Assembly: GCF_001553935.1 (NCBI RefSeq)
Contig: NZ_CP014232.1
Coordinates: 496,001-560,000 of the forward strand
Reading direction: 5' to 3'
Source of the DNA: Actinomyces oris
Lineage (GTDB): Bacteria > Actinomycetota > Actinomycetes > Actinomycetales > Actinomycetaceae
Length of the DNA: 64,000 nucleotides
The notes under the pieces: model-generated
Told to the model about the DNA's origin: nothing
What the model saw: only the letters and a program-made list of their open reading frames with translations
Database searches by the model: none
Made by a program: the position numbers and the translations under genes
Shown here: positions 51,335-61,351 of the stretch, piece after piece
How positions within the stretch are numbered: position 1 is the stretch's first letter
Layout: the number at the start of each line of letters is the position of its first letter

Positions 51335-53134
51335 ATGACCTCCACCCGCAAGCCCTCGTCCAAGAAGACCCCCCGCAGCTCCGGCCCGGCTGGCCCCTCC
51401 TACCCCGCCCCCATCCAGGACACCGCGCTCAACGCCGCCCAGCGCGAGCGCGCCCTGGAGGAGATGGCCTCCGCCGAGGGCCTGGACGTGCTGGTCGTCG
51501 GCGGAGGCGTCACCGGGGCCGGCATCGCCCTGGACGCCGCGGCCCGCGGCCTGCGCACCGGCATCGTGGAGATGGGCGACTGGGCCTCGGGCACCTCCTC
51601 ATGGTCCTCCAAACTCGTCCACGGCGGCCTGCGCTACCTCTACCAGCTCAACTTCGCCCTCGTGCACGAGGCCCTCACCGAGCGCGGCCGCCTGCTGAGC
51701 ACCACCGCGCCGCACCTGGTCAAGGCCCAGCCCTTCCTGTGGCCGCTCAAGCACCACTACGAGCGCTCCTACTCCGCGGTCGGCGTGGGCATGTACGACG
51801 CCCTGGCCCTGGCCGGCTCCCGCGGCCGCAAGACCGTGCCGATCCAGCGCCACCTGGGCCGCAAGGGCACCTCCGCCCTGGCCCCCTCCCTGGACACCAG
51901 CGGCCTGGCCGGCGCCATCCGCTTCTTCGACGCCCGGGTCGACGACGCCCGCCTGGTCATCGACCTGGTGCGCACCGCCGTCGGCCTGGGGGCGCTGGCC
52001 GCCAACCGCACGAAGGTCACCGGCTTCCTCACCGACGAGCGCGGCCACGTCCACGGCGCCCGCGTCACCGACCTGGCCACCGGCACCGACCACGAGATCC
52101 GGGCCAAGCGCACCATCAACGCCGCCGGCGTGTGGACCGAGGACGTCCAGGACCTGGCCACCGACGCCGGAGGCCTGAAGGTCCTGGCCTCCAAGGGCAT
52201 CCACATCGTGGTCCCCAAGGAGGCCATCGACGCCGAGACCGGGGTCTTCCTGCGCACCGAGAAGTCCGTCCTGTTCATCATCCCCTGGCCCGAGTACTGG
52301 GTCATCGGCACCACCGACACCCCCTGGGACCTGGACGTCTCCAAACCCGTGGCCACCGCCGCCGACGTCGACTACATCCTCGAGCACGCCAACTCCGTGC
52401 TGTCGCGGCCCATCACTCGCGCCGACATCATCGGCGTCTACGCGGGCCTGCGCCCCCTGCTCCAGCCCAAGCTCAAGCCGGGTGCCGAGGCCGCCTCCAC
52501 GAAGGTCTCCCGCGAGCACACGGTCACCCGGATCGCCCCGGGGCTGACCGCCATCGCCGGCGGCAAACTGACCACCTACCGGGTCATGGCCTCCGACGCC
52601 GTCGACCACGCCCTGGGAGAGGCCCTGTCCCACGCCCACCCCTGCGCCACGCAGGAGCTGCCCCTGGTGGGTGCGGCCGGCTACCACGCCCTGGCCAAGC
52701 GGGCCGGGCGGATCGCCGGCGAGCGCGGCTGGACCCTGGCGCGGGTCACCCACCTGCTGGACCGCTACGGCGATGAAACCCCGGCCCTGTTGGAGGCCAT
52801 CGATGCCGCAGGCCCCGAGGAGCGCCTGGGCGAGCCGCTGGCGGAGGCCCCCACCTACCTGCGCGCCGAGGTCGCCTGGGCCGTCACCCACGAGGGCGCC
52901 GAGAGCCTCGACGACGTCCTGCTGCGCCGGGTGCGCCTGGACCTCTCGCGCCGTGACCGGGGCCTGGCTGCCGCCGACGAGATCCTGGCGATCATGGCGC
53001 CGCTGCTGAACTGGTCCGAGAAGGACGTCGCCGCCCAGAAGGAGGCCTACGCCCAGCGCGTGGCCCAGATCGCCGCGGCCGAGGCCGAGCTGACCGACGC
53101 CGCCGCGGTGGCGCACATCACCGAGCCGATCTAG
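51335..53134 (+). CDS. glpD: glycerol-3-phosphate dehydrogenase (FAD-dependent)
   Basis: 599 aa from ATG 51335 (AGGAG 10 nt upstream). FAD Rossmann loop 'VLVVGGGVTGAGIALDAAARG' at ~52-72, followed by 'GTSSWSSKLVHGGLRYL', characteristic of GlpD, and 'VYAGLRPLL' and 'GGKLTTYRVMA' near the C-terminal part of the FAD domain; helical cap to the end. It oxidises sn-glycerol 3-phosphate to dihydroxyacetone phosphate at the membrane. First of glpD-glpF-glpK. Confidence 0.95.
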   Translation: MTSTRKPSSKKTPRSSGPAGPSYPAPIQDTALNAAQRERALEEMASAEGLDVLVVGGGVTGAGIALDAAARGLRTGIVEMGDWASGTSSWSSKLVHGGLRYLYQLNFALVHEALTERGRLLSTTAPHLVKAQPFLWPLKHHYERSYSAVGVGMYDALALAGSRGRKTVPIQRHLGRKGTSALAPSLDTSGLAGAIRFFDARVDDARLVIDLVRTAVGLGALAANRTKVTGFLTDERGHVHGARVTDLATGTDHEIRAKRTINAAGVWTEDVQDLATDAGGLKVLASKGIHIVVPKEAIDAETGVFLRTEKSVLFIIPWPEYWVIGTTDTPWDLDVSKPVATAADVDYILEHANSVLSRPITRADIIGVYAGLRPLLQPKLKPGAEAASTKVSREHTVTRIAPGLTAIAGGKLTTYRVMASDAVDHALGEALSHAHPCATQELPLVGAAGYHALAKRAGRIAGERGWTLARVTHLLDRYGDETPALLEAIDAAGPEERLGEPLAEAPTYLRAEVAWAVTHEGAESLDDVLLRRVRLDLSRRDRGLAAADEILAIMAPLLNWSEKDVAAQKEAYAQRVAQIAAAEAELTDAAAVAHITEPI

Positions 53135-53301
53135 TCTCCTGCTGGTCGAGCGGACCGCACCCGGTACCGCTCGGCCGGCGGGTTCCCCGTGGTGCCCGCA
53201 GATTCCGGCGGAGGCGGGCACCGCGACCACCCACCACCCACACCCCGGACCTCGCAGTCCCGAGTACACCCGCACACCGTCGTGCAGAAAGAGAGCCGCA
53301 C

Positions 53302-54069
53302 ATGTCTGCGACCCTGACCCAGATCTTCGCCTCGGAGGCTCTGGGGACGTTTCTCCTCATTCTTCTGGGCTGCGGCGTCGTCGCCGGTGTCGTGCTGCCC
53401 ACCTCCAAGGCCAAGGACAGTGGCTGGATCGTCATCACCATGGCCTGGGGTCTGGCAGTCTTCGTGGGTGTCTACGCCGCCTACAAGACCGGCGCGCACC
53501 TCAACCCGGCGGTGACCATCGGCAAGGCGGTGGCCGGACAGAACCTCGTGGACATGAATCCCGATGTGCCCGGAACGGTGACCATTCCCGCCACACCGGT
53601 CAACATCCTCGTCTACTGCGCGGCCCAGATGGTGGGCGCCATGGCGGGCGCCGCCACCGTGTGGCTGTCCTACAAGAAGCAGTTCGACCAGGAGGCCGAC
53701 GCCGCCTCCAAGCTCGCCGTCTTCGCCACCGGCCCGGCCGTGCGCTCCTACGGCTGGAACGTCGTGACCGAGGCGGTGGGCACCTTCGTCCTGCTGGCCT
53801 GGATCATCGCCTCGGGCAAGACCCCCTCGGGCCTGGGCCCACTGGCCGTGGCCATGGTCGTCGTCGTCATCGGCATGAGCCTGGGCGGCCCCACCGGCTA
53901 CGCCATCAACCCGGCCCGTGACCTGGGCCCGCGCATCACCCACGCCCTCCTGCCGATCCCCGGCAAGGGAGGCTCGGACTGGGCCTACTCCTGGGTCCCG
54001 ATCGTCGGCCCGCTCATCGGCGCCGTCGCCGCCGGGCTCATCGTCCCCCACTTCGCCGGGCTGTTCTGA
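53302..54069 (+). CDS. glpF: glycerol facilitator (aquaglyceroporin)
   Basis: 255 aa with six membrane helices and two half-helices carrying the paired NPA motifs: 'HLNPAVTIGKAV' (~72) and 'AINPARDLGPRI' (~208). 'DLGPR' after the second NPA and the wide 'GLAVFVGVY' segment fit the glycerol-conducting rather than the water-specific branch. It lets glycerol diffuse in for GlpK to trap. It follows glpD by 167 bp, with a hairpin (53191-53222) between, which may lower or separate expression. Confidence 0.94.
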   Translation: MSATLTQIFASEALGTFLLILLGCGVVAGVVLPTSKAKDSGWIVITMAWGLAVFVGVYAAYKTGAHLNPAVTIGKAVAGQNLVDMNPDVPGTVTIPATPVNILVYCAAQMVGAMAGAATVWLSYKKQFDQEADAASKLAVFATGPAVRSYGWNVVTEAVGTFVLLAWIIASGKTPSGLGPLAVAMVVVVIGMSLGGPTGYAINPARDLGPRITHALLPIPGKGGSDWAYSWVPIVGPLIGAVAAGLIVPHFAGLF

Positions 54070-54159
54070 GCCCACAGAACCCTTGACCGCATCCACATCA
54101 TCGCTGCCCAGCGCAGCCCTCACCACCGCCCCCTCACAACGCAGTGAAAGGACATTCCT

Positions 54160-55695
54160 TTGAGCCCCAACAGCACTGAGAAGAAGTACGTCCTGGCCAT
54201 CGACCAGGGTACGACCTCCTCACGCGCCATCCTGTTCAACCACGACGGCGAGATCGTGGCCGTCGACCAGAAGGAGCACGAGCAGATCTTCCCGCGCGCC
54301 GGCTGGGTCGAGCACGACGCGAACGAGATCTGGGACAACATCCGCTCCGTCGTCGGAGGGGTGCTGGTCAAGGCGCAGATCAACCGCCACGAGATCGCCT
54401 CGGTCGGCATCACCAACCAGCGCGAGAGCGCCGTCGTGTGGGACAAGAACACCGGCGAGCCCGTCTACAACGTCATCGTCTGGCAGGACACCCGCACCCA
54501 GAAAATCTGCGACCGCCTGGCCGGCGAGGACGGCCCGGACAAGTACAAGGACCGCGTGGGCCTGGGGCTGGCCACCTACTTCGCCGGCCCCAAGGTGGCC
54601 TGGATCCTGGAGAACGTGGCGGGCGCCCGCGAGCGCGCCGAGGCCGGTGACCTCCTCATGGGCACCATGGACACCTGGACGCTGTGGAACCTCACCGGCG
54701 GGGTCAACGGCGGTGTGCACGCCACCGACGTCACCAACGCCTCGCGCACGATGCTCATGAACATCGACACCCTGGACTGGAACCCGGAGATCTGCGCGGA
54801 CATGGGCATCCCCGTCTCCATGCTCCCCGAGATCCGCCCCTCCTCGGGCGTCTTCGGCTACGGCCGAAAGAACGGCCTGCTGGTGGACACCCCCATCAGC
54901 GGCATCCTGGGCGACCAGCAGGCGGCCACCTTCGGGCAGGCCTGCTTCGAGAAGGGCCAGGCCAAGAACACCTACGGCACCGGCTGCTTCATGCTCATGA
55001 ACACGGGCACCACCCCGGTGCGCAGTGAGAACGGGCTGCTGACCACCGTGTGCTACCAGATCGGTGACGAGCCGGCCGTCTACGCCTTGGAGGGGTCGAT
55101 CGCCGTGGCCGGCTCGCTGGTGCAGTGGCTGCGCGACAACCTGGGCATCATCGCCGACTCCAAGGACATCGAGGCCCTGGCCTCCAGCGTCGAGGACAAC
55201 GGAGGGGCCTACTTCGTGCCGGCCTTCTCCGGGCTGTTCGCCCCGCACTGGCGCCCTGACGCCCGCGGCGCCCTGGTGGGCCTGACCCGCTACGTCAACA
55301 AGGCGCACATCGCCCGGGCCGTGGAGGAGTCGACCGCCTTCCAGACCCGCGAGGTCCTCGAGGCCATGAACGCCGACTCAGGGCATGCCCTCACCGAGCT
55401 CAAGGTCGACGGCGGAATGACCCGCGACGAGCTGCTCATGCAGTTCCAGGCCGACCAGGTGGGTGTGCCCGTGGTGCGCCCGAAGGTCGCCGAGACCACG
55501 GCGCTGGGTGCCGCCTACGCCTCCGGTATCGCGGTGGGCTTCTGGTCGGGCACCCAGGACGTCATCGACAACTGGGCCGAGGACAAGCGCTGGGAGCCGA
55601 CCATGGAGGAGGCCGAGCGCGAGCGGCTCTTCCGCAACTGGAACAAGGCCGTCCAGCGCACCCTGGACTGGGTCGACGAGGACGTCGTCGAGTAG
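54160..55695 (+). CDS. glpK: glycerol kinase
   Basis: 511 aa, TTG start (GAAAGGA 7 nt upstream). '[17 protein letters not shown]' is the phosphate-binding loop; '[20 protein letters not shown]' and '[15 protein letters not shown]' are substrate-binding; '[16 protein letters not shown]' and '[15 protein letters not shown]' complete the FGGY fold. It phosphorylates glycerol to glycerol 3-phosphate with ATP. 90 bp after glpF; a strong terminator follows. Confidence 0.97.
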   Translation: MSPNSTEKKYVLAIDQGTTSSRAILFNHDGEIVAVDQKEHEQIFPRAGWVEHDANEIWDNIRSVVGGVLVKAQINRHEIASVGITNQRESAVVWDKNTGEPVYNVIVWQDTRTQKICDRLAGEDGPDKYKDRVGLGLATYFAGPKVAWILENVAGARERAEAGDLLMGTMDTWTLWNLTGGVNGGVHATDVTNASRTMLMNIDTLDWNPEICADMGIPVSMLPEIRPSSGVFGYGRKNGLLVDTPISGILGDQQAATFGQACFEKGQAKNTYGTGCFMLMNTGTTPVRSENGLLTTVCYQIGDEPAVYALEGSIAVAGSLVQWLRDNLGIIADSKDIEALASSVEDNGGAYFVPAFSGLFAPHWRPDARGALVGLTRYVNKAHIARAVEESTAFQTREVLEAMNADSGHALTELKVDGGMTRDELLMQFQADQVGVPVVRPKVAETTALGAAYASGIAVGFWSGTQDVIDNWAEDKRWEPTMEEAERERLFRNWNKAVQRTLDWVDEDVVE

Positions 55696-55756
55696 GGCCG
55701 ATGTCCGACAGTGCTCAGGCGGCGCTCGCCGGCGCCGCCTGAGCGCCCAGTCTCCC

Positions 55757-55804
55757 GGACGCCGCCGCCGGGCCCATCTCCCCACGGGCCCGGCGGCGGC
55801 GTCC
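55757..55804 (+). terminator. terminator of glpDFK
   Basis: A perfect 19-bp stem, 55757-55775 (GGACGCCGCCGCC...) with 55786-55804, 10-nt loop, 61 bp after glpK. Confidence 0.75.
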
Positions 55805-55924
55805 TTGCGCGTCACTAGTCCTCTCATACACTGTCGAGGCCCGTGAATGATCGGTAGATTCCTGAGTGGCACTCCCCGGCCCGCCCCGGGGAGCCTTTCC
55901 CATACCCCTGCCAGGAGTCCCTGC

Positions 55925-57997
55925 ATGACAGCCCGCCCACCCGCTGCCCACGTGTCCCCGCCCGCCTCGGCCCCGTCGGCCTCGACGCCGGCACTGCCCG
56001 TCGATGACTCCGACGAGCTCTCCAACACCGCCACCCCCTCAGGTGCCCGCACGGGCGAGGGGATCCTCGAGCGGATCGAGTGGGCCGACGTCGTGCGCAT
56101 CGCGGTGGTGGGCCTGGCGGCACTGGGTGCCTGGATCGCGGGGGCGGCCGGCACGCCCGGCTGGGCGGTGGGCGCCGTCGGGGCGGTGGTGCTGGCGGTG
56201 GGCTGCTGGCCGCTCCTGGTCGAGGCAGCCGAAGACCTGCGCAAGCGCCGCATGAGTATGGAGCTGTCGATGCTCCTGGCCATCGTGGCGGCCGCCGCCA
56301 TTGGCGAGTGGGTGACCGCCCTGGCCGTGACGGTCTTCGCGCTGTGCGCCGAGGTCCTCGAGGAGCTGTCGATGGATCGGGGGCGCGACGCCCTGACCGA
56401 TCTCATGTCCTTCCTGCCGCAGACCGCGCGGGTGGTGGGGGCCCCGGAGACCACTGAGTCCGCCGAGTCGGCCGAGGCCGCCGAGGCCTCGCAGTCCTCC
56501 GGGGTCACTGAGGTCCCCCTGGACGAGGTCCGCCCGGGGCAGGTCATCGCCCTGAGTCCCGGGGGCCGGGTGCCGGTCGACGGCGTCGTGCGCACCGGTA
56601 GGGCCGACGTCGACCAGTCTCGGATCACCGGGGAGGCGCTGCCCGTGCAGGTCGGGCCGGGCGACCGGGTGCCGGCCGGCTCCATCACCCGTGGTGCCCT
56701 GGAGCTCGAGGTGGAGCGGGTCGGCGAGGAGTCCTCCTACGGGCGGATCGTGGCAGCGGTGCGCCACGCCCAGTCCTCGCGCGCACCGGTCCAGCGCCTG
56801 GCCGACCGGCTGGCGGCCCGCATCGTCTACCTGGCGCTGGCGGCGGCCCTCGTCACCTTCCTGGTGACCAGGGACGTGCGCGCCACGATCTCGGTCATCA
56901 TCGTGGCCGGGGCCTGCGGGGTGGCCGCGGGCACTCCCCTGGCGGTTCTGGCGGCGATCGCCCGCGCCGCCCGTTGCGGGGCCTTCGTCAAGGACGGCAC
57001 CCACCTGGAGCAGCTCTCCGCGGTGGACACGGTGGTGATGGACAAGACCGGGACCCTCACCGTCGGCGAGCCCCGGGTCGTGAGCGTCCGCCCCACCGAG
57101 GCCGCCGCCGGGGAGGACGAGGTGCTGGCCCTGGCGGCCGCGGCGGAGTGGAACTCCGAGCACCCCATCGGCCGGGCCATCTACGCCGAGGCCGCCGTGC
57201 GCGACCTGACGGTACCGATGCCCGGCGACGTCGCCTACTCTCCCGGGGCCGGCGTGAGCGCCCACGTCGAAGGACGCCAGATCACCGTGGGACGCTGCCG
57301 GGGGCAAGGGCACCAACCGGAGCGGGACGCCTCCGACTGCGACGACGAGGCCGCCCTGAGCACTGAGTCCGACCCGGAGGCGCCGTCGGCCACCTCGGTG
57401 GTGGAGGTGCGGGCCGACGGACAGCTCCTGGGCACCATCGCCCTGGCCGACCGGCTGCGTCAGGGGGCGGCCGCCGCTGTGCGGGACCTGGGTGACATGG
57501 GCCTGGAGGTCCTCATGCTCACCGGCGACTCGGCCGCCTCCGCGCGCCACGTGGCCGGCCTGCTCGGCCTGACCGAGGAGCAGGTGCGCGCCGACCTGCT
57601 GCCCACCGACAAGGAGGAGGTCATCGACTCGCTGCGCCGGGCGGGCAAGCAGGTGGCCATGGTGGGCGACGGCGTCAACGACGCCCCCGCCCTGGGCGCC
57701 GCCGACGTCGGCATCGCCATGGGCACCGGCACGGACGTGGCCCGCGAGGCCGGCGACGTCGTGCTCGTGGGCTCCGCCCCGGCCGACCTGGTCGAGACCG
57801 TGCGGGTGGCCCGCCGGGCCCGGCGCATCATCATGGTGAACTTCGTGGGCACGGTGGTGGTCGACGTCGTCGGCATGGTCGCTGCCGGGCTGGGGCTGCT
57901 GGGGCCGGTGGCCGCGGCCCTCGTGCACGTCGTCTCCGAATCGGCCTTCATCCTCAACTCGGCCCGGCTGGTGCCCCGGCGCCGCCGCAGGCGCTGA
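55925..57997 (+). CDS. heavy-metal-type P-type ATPase, unusual metal site
   Basis: 690 aa from ATG 55925 (AGGAG 8 nt upstream). P1B features: 'SRITGEALPV' in the actuator domain, Asp373 of 'DKTGTLTVG', 'NSEHPIGRAI' (the HP motif), 'LTGDSAAS' and 'VGDGVNDAPALGAADVG'. The transmembrane metal motif is 'GACGVAAGTPLAV' (Cys331) instead of CPC, so the helix-breaking proline and second Cys are missing. There is no N-terminal CxxC metal domain. An insert in the nucleotide domain (~455-490) is rich in Asp, Glu, His and Cys. It should pump a metal ion out of, or into, the cell; the metal is not predictable. Confidence 0.85.
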   Translation: MTARPPAAHVSPPASAPSASTPALPVDDSDELSNTATPSGARTGEGILERIEWADVVRIAVVGLAALGAWIAGAAGTPGWAVGAVGAVVLAVGCWPLLVEAAEDLRKRRMSMELSMLLAIVAAAAIGEWVTALAVTVFALCAEVLEELSMDRGRDALTDLMSFLPQTARVVGAPETTESAESAEAAEASQSSGVTEVPLDEVRPGQVIALSPGGRVPVDGVVRTGRADVDQSRITGEALPVQVGPGDRVPAGSITRGALELEVERVGEESSYGRIVAAVRHAQSSRAPVQRLADRLAARIVYLALAAALVTFLVTRDVRATISVIIVAGACGVAAGTPLAVLAAIARAARCGAFVKDGTHLEQLSAVDTVVMDKTGTLTVGEPRVVSVRPTEAAAGEDEVLALAAAAEWNSEHPIGRAIYAEAAVRDLTVPMPGDVAYSPGAGVSAHVEGRQITVGRCRGQGHQPERDASDCDDEAALSTESDPEAPSATSVVEVRADGQLLGTIALADRLRQGAAAAVRDLGDMGLEVLMLTGDSAASARHVAGLLGLTEEQVRADLLPTDKEEVIDSLRRAGKQVAMVGDGVNDAPALGAADVGIAMGTGTDVAREAGDVVLVGSAPADLVETVRVARRARRIIMVNFVGTVVVDVVGMVAAGLGLLGPVAAALVHVVSESAFILNSARLVPRRRRRR

Positions 57998-58069
57998 GCC
58001 GGCCGGCCACCGACACCCACCGACACAGGCCTCAGCACCCGCGCCGGCCGGTCCTCGCCTCGGGCCGCC

Positions 58070-58183
58070 CTACTCCACGAGGGCCGGGATCCACTGGCCA
58101 AGGGTCGTGCCTACTGCACGAAGGCCCCACCTGCCCGCAGTACACCCCACCCTCGTCCAGTAGCACCCCACCCTCGTGCATGA
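58070..58183. repeat. cluster of four short inverted motifs
   Basis: CTACTCCACGAGGG (58070-58083) and CTACTGCACGAAGG (58111-58124) are followed by inverse copies CCCTCGTCCAGTAG (58150-58163) and CCCTCGTGCATGA (58171-58183). The gap 57998-58423 (426 bp) otherwise holds no gene; lctP promoter elements are probably at its right end. Confidence 0.55.
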
Positions 58184-58423
58184 CGTGCCGGCGAGACTGG
58201 GCGCCACTCGGGTGGCCGGGCCGCCTCGACCGCCGCGCCCTGCGTCCCCATTTTTAGCTGGAAGAATGCGCGAAGACGGCGCACGGCCCCCGCATATGGT
58301 GCACAAGTCACCGTCTCCATGGCATGATCGTTGGGCCTTAGTACCCAGGACGCAGCAGCGCGGCCACCAACCTAGCCCCGCTGACGACCTGGACGACCCA
58401 TCAGTACTCACAGTGGAGTAGCC

Positions 58424-60133
58424 ATGACGCCAGCCGTCCTGTCAGCCCTGCCGATGCATCCGGCACCGCTCGTCCCAGCCTTGGCGGGACTGCCCACCGC
58501 CTTCACGCCGTCGACCACTGCCGTGGGCGGCAACGTCTACCTCACCGCCGCGGTGGGTCTGCTGCCGCTGGTGGTGTTCTTCGTCCTCATGGGCGTGTTC
58601 AAGGTGGCCACCCACTGGTGCGCCATCATCTCCCTGGTGATCGCCGCCGTCACCGCGGTCACCCTGTTCCACATGCCGGTGGGCATGACGGTCATGAGCG
58701 CCACCCAGGGCATGGCGCTGGGATTCGTCCCGATCATCTACATCATCATCGCGGCCGTGTGGCTCTACAACCTCACTGACGTCTCGGGTCGCTCCAAGGA
58801 CCTCAAGGCCGTGTTCAACGTGATCGGCAAGGGCGACATGCGCGCCCAGGCCCTCATCGTGGCCTTCTCCTTCTGCGGCCTGCTCGAGGGTCTGGCCGGC
58901 TTCGGCGCCCCGGTGGCCATCGCCGCCGCCATGGTGGCGACCCTGGGCCTGCCCAAGCTCAAGGCGGCCGTCGTCGTCATGGTCGGTAACGCCATCAACG
59001 TGGGCTTCGGCGCCATGGCCATCCCCACCACGACCGCCGGCAAGCTCGGCGGCCAGGAGCCGGTGACGGTTGCGACCGCCATGGGGCACCTGACCTGGGT
59101 GTTCTGCGCCTTCATCCCGCTCCTGCTGCTGTTCATCCTCGACGGCGCGCGCGGCGTCAAGCAGCTGTGGCCACTGGCGATCGTGGCGGGGCTGGCCACC
59201 GGAGTGGGTCACTTCTTCACCCCCTCGATCTCCTACGAGCTCACCGCCGTGCTGGCCTCCCTGCTGGGCCTGGCCGCCTCCTACGTCTTCCTACTGGTGT
59301 GGACCCCCACGACCCCTGAGGAGTACCGCTCCCAGGTAGCTGCCGAGGACGCCCCCGACCGCGAGCGCGTCATCCTGGCCCTGCTGCCCTACGTCCTGGT
59401 GGTGGTCATCATCGCCACGACCAAGCTGTGGACCCTGGGCATCAACCTCGACAAGGCATTCAAGGCCACCGACCTGAAGATCAAGTGGCCCGGCGTGTAC
59501 GGCCAGCTCCTCAACGCCAAGGGCGAGGCCTCCACCGGCGCCATCTACAACCTTCAGACCCTGTCCAACCCGGGCACCTGGATCTTCCTGACCGCCATCA
59601 TCGTCACCTTCATCTACGCGGCGCGCTCGGTGCCGGGCAAGTTCGAGATGAGCGTGGGCAAGGGCTTCGCCACACTGGCCAAGACCTGCTACACGCTGCG
59701 CATGGCGATCCTGACGATCGCCGCCGTCATGGCCCTGGCCTACGTCATGAACTTCTCCGGCCAGACCTCCGCCATCGGTGCGGCCCTGGCCGCCACGGGC
59801 GCCGCCTACGCCTTCCTCTCCCCGGCCCTGGGCTGGGTGGGGACCGCCGTGGCCGGCTCGGCGACGAGCGCGGGCGCCCTGTTCGCCAACCTGCAGGCCA
59901 CCGCCGCCCAGGGAGCCGGGCTCGACCCGAAGATCCTGCTGGCCGCCAACACCATCGGTGGCGGTCTGGGCAAGATCGTCTCCCCGCAGAACCTGGCCAT
60001 CGCCTCGACCGCGGTGGACGCCCCCGGTACGGACGCCGAGATCCTCAAGAAGGCGGCCCCCTACTCCATCGGGCTGCTGCTGGTGCTGGGCGCTCTCGTG
60101 TTCCTGGCCTCCCAGGTGGGGCTGGGCGTCTGA
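58424..60133 (+). CDS. lctP: L-lactate permease
   Basis: 569 aa with ~13 hydrophobic segments. Family hallmarks: 'LEGLAGFGAPVAIAAAM' and 'GNAINVGFGAMAIP', and near the end 'LGWVGTAVAGSATSAGALFANLQ' and 'IGGGLGKIVSPQNLAIA'. It is a LctP/LldP-type proton symporter for L-lactate (and glycolate). It lies upstream, in the same orientation, of lutA and lutB, with an RCC1 gene between, so uptake and oxidation genes are near each other. A 3' remnant of a second copy is at 61776-61855. Confidence 0.93.
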   Translation: MTPAVLSALPMHPAPLVPALAGLPTAFTPSTTAVGGNVYLTAAVGLLPLVVFFVLMGVFKVATHWCAIISLVIAAVTAVTLFHMPVGMTVMSATQGMALGFVPIIYIIIAAVWLYNLTDVSGRSKDLKAVFNVIGKGDMRAQALIVAFSFCGLLEGLAGFGAPVAIAAAMVATLGLPKLKAAVVVMVGNAINVGFGAMAIPTTTAGKLGGQEPVTVATAMGHLTWVFCAFIPLLLLFILDGARGVKQLWPLAIVAGLATGVGHFFTPSISYELTAVLASLLGLAASYVFLLVWTPTTPEEYRSQVAAEDAPDRERVILALLPYVLVVVIIATTKLWTLGINLDKAFKATDLKIKWPGVYGQLLNAKGEASTGAIYNLQTLSNPGTWIFLTAIIVTFIYAARSVPGKFEMSVGKGFATLAKTCYTLRMAILTIAAVMALAYVMNFSGQTSAIGAALAATGAAYAFLSPALGWVGTAVAGSATSAGALFANLQATAAQGAGLDPKILLAANTIGGGLGKIVSPQNLAIASTAVDAPGTDAEILKKAAPYSIGLLLVLGALVFLASQVGLGV

Positions 60134-60160
60134 GGCCGCCAGAGCCTGACTCCTACGGAC

Positions 60161-60195
60161 GGCGCCCCCGGGTCCTTCACGGTTCCGGGGGCGCC
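60161..60195 (+). terminator. lctP terminator, copy 1
   Basis: GGCGCCCCCGG (60161-60171) pairs perfectly with CCGGGGGCGCC (60185-60195), 28 bp after the lctP stop. The same hairpin recurs after the lctP remnant (61883-61917). Confidence 0.75.
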
Positions 60196-60229
60196 GTGCA
60201 CGTACTGACGCCTCCGACGTCGGATCGGG

Positions 60230-60328
60230 GACGTACTTCTCAGCCGAGGACTGCGTTCTCCCACCGACGACTGCGCCCCGGCACACGCATTCTGGCCGCA
60301 AGCGCAGTCCTCGTCACGAAAGTACGTT
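60230..60328. repeat. palindromic element, copy 1
   Basis: Nested inverted arms GACGTACTT (60230-60238)/AAGTACGTT (60320-60328) and CGAGGACTGCG (60245-60255)/CGCAGTCCTCG (60303-60313). It is part of a ~200-bp block (60134-60331) repeated at 61857-62075. Confidence 0.7.
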
Positions 60329-60395
60329 CTCGACAGTGGCTGCGGTGGCCAAGGCGAGGCGATTCTGCTGGGATGGGAGCGAAGGAGGCCCCGTG

Positions 60396-61217
60396 ATGAC
60401 TCATGCTCCCCTGGCCGCTGGACGCCGGCACACCGTCCGGTGCCTCACCGACGGGAAGGTGGTCGCCGTCGGAGCGGATGACGCCGGAGAGTGCCGGGTC
60501 TCGCAGTGGCGAGGCGTCGTCTCCGTGGCGGCGGGCAGCGTCCACGTGGCCGCCAACACCGGCCGGTCCCACACGCTGGGCCTGCGCAGTGACGGTACGG
60601 TGCTGGCCTGCGGCTGGAACGCACAGGGGCAGTGCGACGTCCGGGACTGGCGGGACGTCGTCGCCATCGCCGCAGGATGGAGATTCAGCGCAGGACTGCG
60701 CATCGACGGGACGCTGATGACCACCGGCCGCGACGCCGAGGGGCAACGGCAGGTGGGCCACTGGCGCGAGCTCACGGGTATCAGCTGCGGCGACTGGCAC
60801 ACGGTGGCCGTTCGCTCTGACGGGAGCGTCTGCGCGGCCGGTAACAACACCGCCGGCCAGTGCGAGGTGCAGGACTGGCACCGAGTACACGCGGTCTCGG
60901 CAGGCTACCTCCATACCCTCGGCCTGCTGGGCAACGGCACTGTTCGCGCGGCCGGGCACCCGGAGTTTTGGTCGGGGGTCGAGAACTGGACCGGTATCAC
61001 CGCTGTGGCGGCGGGCAGCTGCCACAGCGTCGGGCTCAGAGCCGATGGGACCGTCGTCGCAACGGGGATGTCGGAGGCCGGTCAGTGCGAGGTGAACCGG
61101 TGGCACGACATCGTGGCCATTGCGGCGGGCGCGGCCCACACCGTGGGCCTGCGCGCCGACGGCGGCGTCGTCGCCACCGGCTCCAACAGTCACGGCCAGC
61201 TCGAAGTCGGGGCCTGA
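60396..61217 (+). CDS. RCC1-repeat (beta-propeller) protein
   Basis: 273 aa from ATG 60396 (AAGGAGG 7 nt upstream). Seven or so tandem repeats of ~45 residues, each with 'WRDVVAIAAG', 'HTVGLRSDGTV.A.G.N..GQC.V', as in the RCC1/alpha-tubulin-suppressor family. The fold should be a seven-bladed propeller. No signal peptide is visible, so it is probably cytoplasmic; such repeats bind proteins or glycans in different systems and the role here is unknown. It lies between the two copies of a duplicated lctP-terminator-palindrome block. Confidence 0.82.
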   Translation: MTHAPLAAGRRHTVRCLTDGKVVAVGADDAGECRVSQWRGVVSVAAGSVHVAANTGRSHTLGLRSDGTVLACGWNAQGQCDVRDWRDVVAIAAGWRFSAGLRIDGTLMTTGRDAEGQRQVGHWRELTGISCGDWHTVAVRSDGSVCAAGNNTAGQCEVQDWHRVHAVSAGYLHTLGLLGNGTVRAAGHPEFWSGVENWTGITAVAAGSCHSVGLRADGTVVATGMSEAGQCEVNRWHDIVAIAAGAAHTVGLRADGGVVATGSNSHGQLEVGA

Positions 61218-61351
61218 TCTCTCACCTAAGCTCGGCACGGTCCACGGGCGTCGCGGGCAGTTTTACGTGAGACACCGAGTCTCTTTACGGGTGTTCCTGA
61301 TGAGTCTCGTCGTGATGTGGACAGGGCGGAGCGGCGCCAGTCATAATGGCA

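Noticed and set aside
56039..57928. 629-aa minus-strand frame over the P-type ATPase
   Set aside because: His/Asp/Gly/Arg-rich shadow of a gene with all P-type ATPase motifs.
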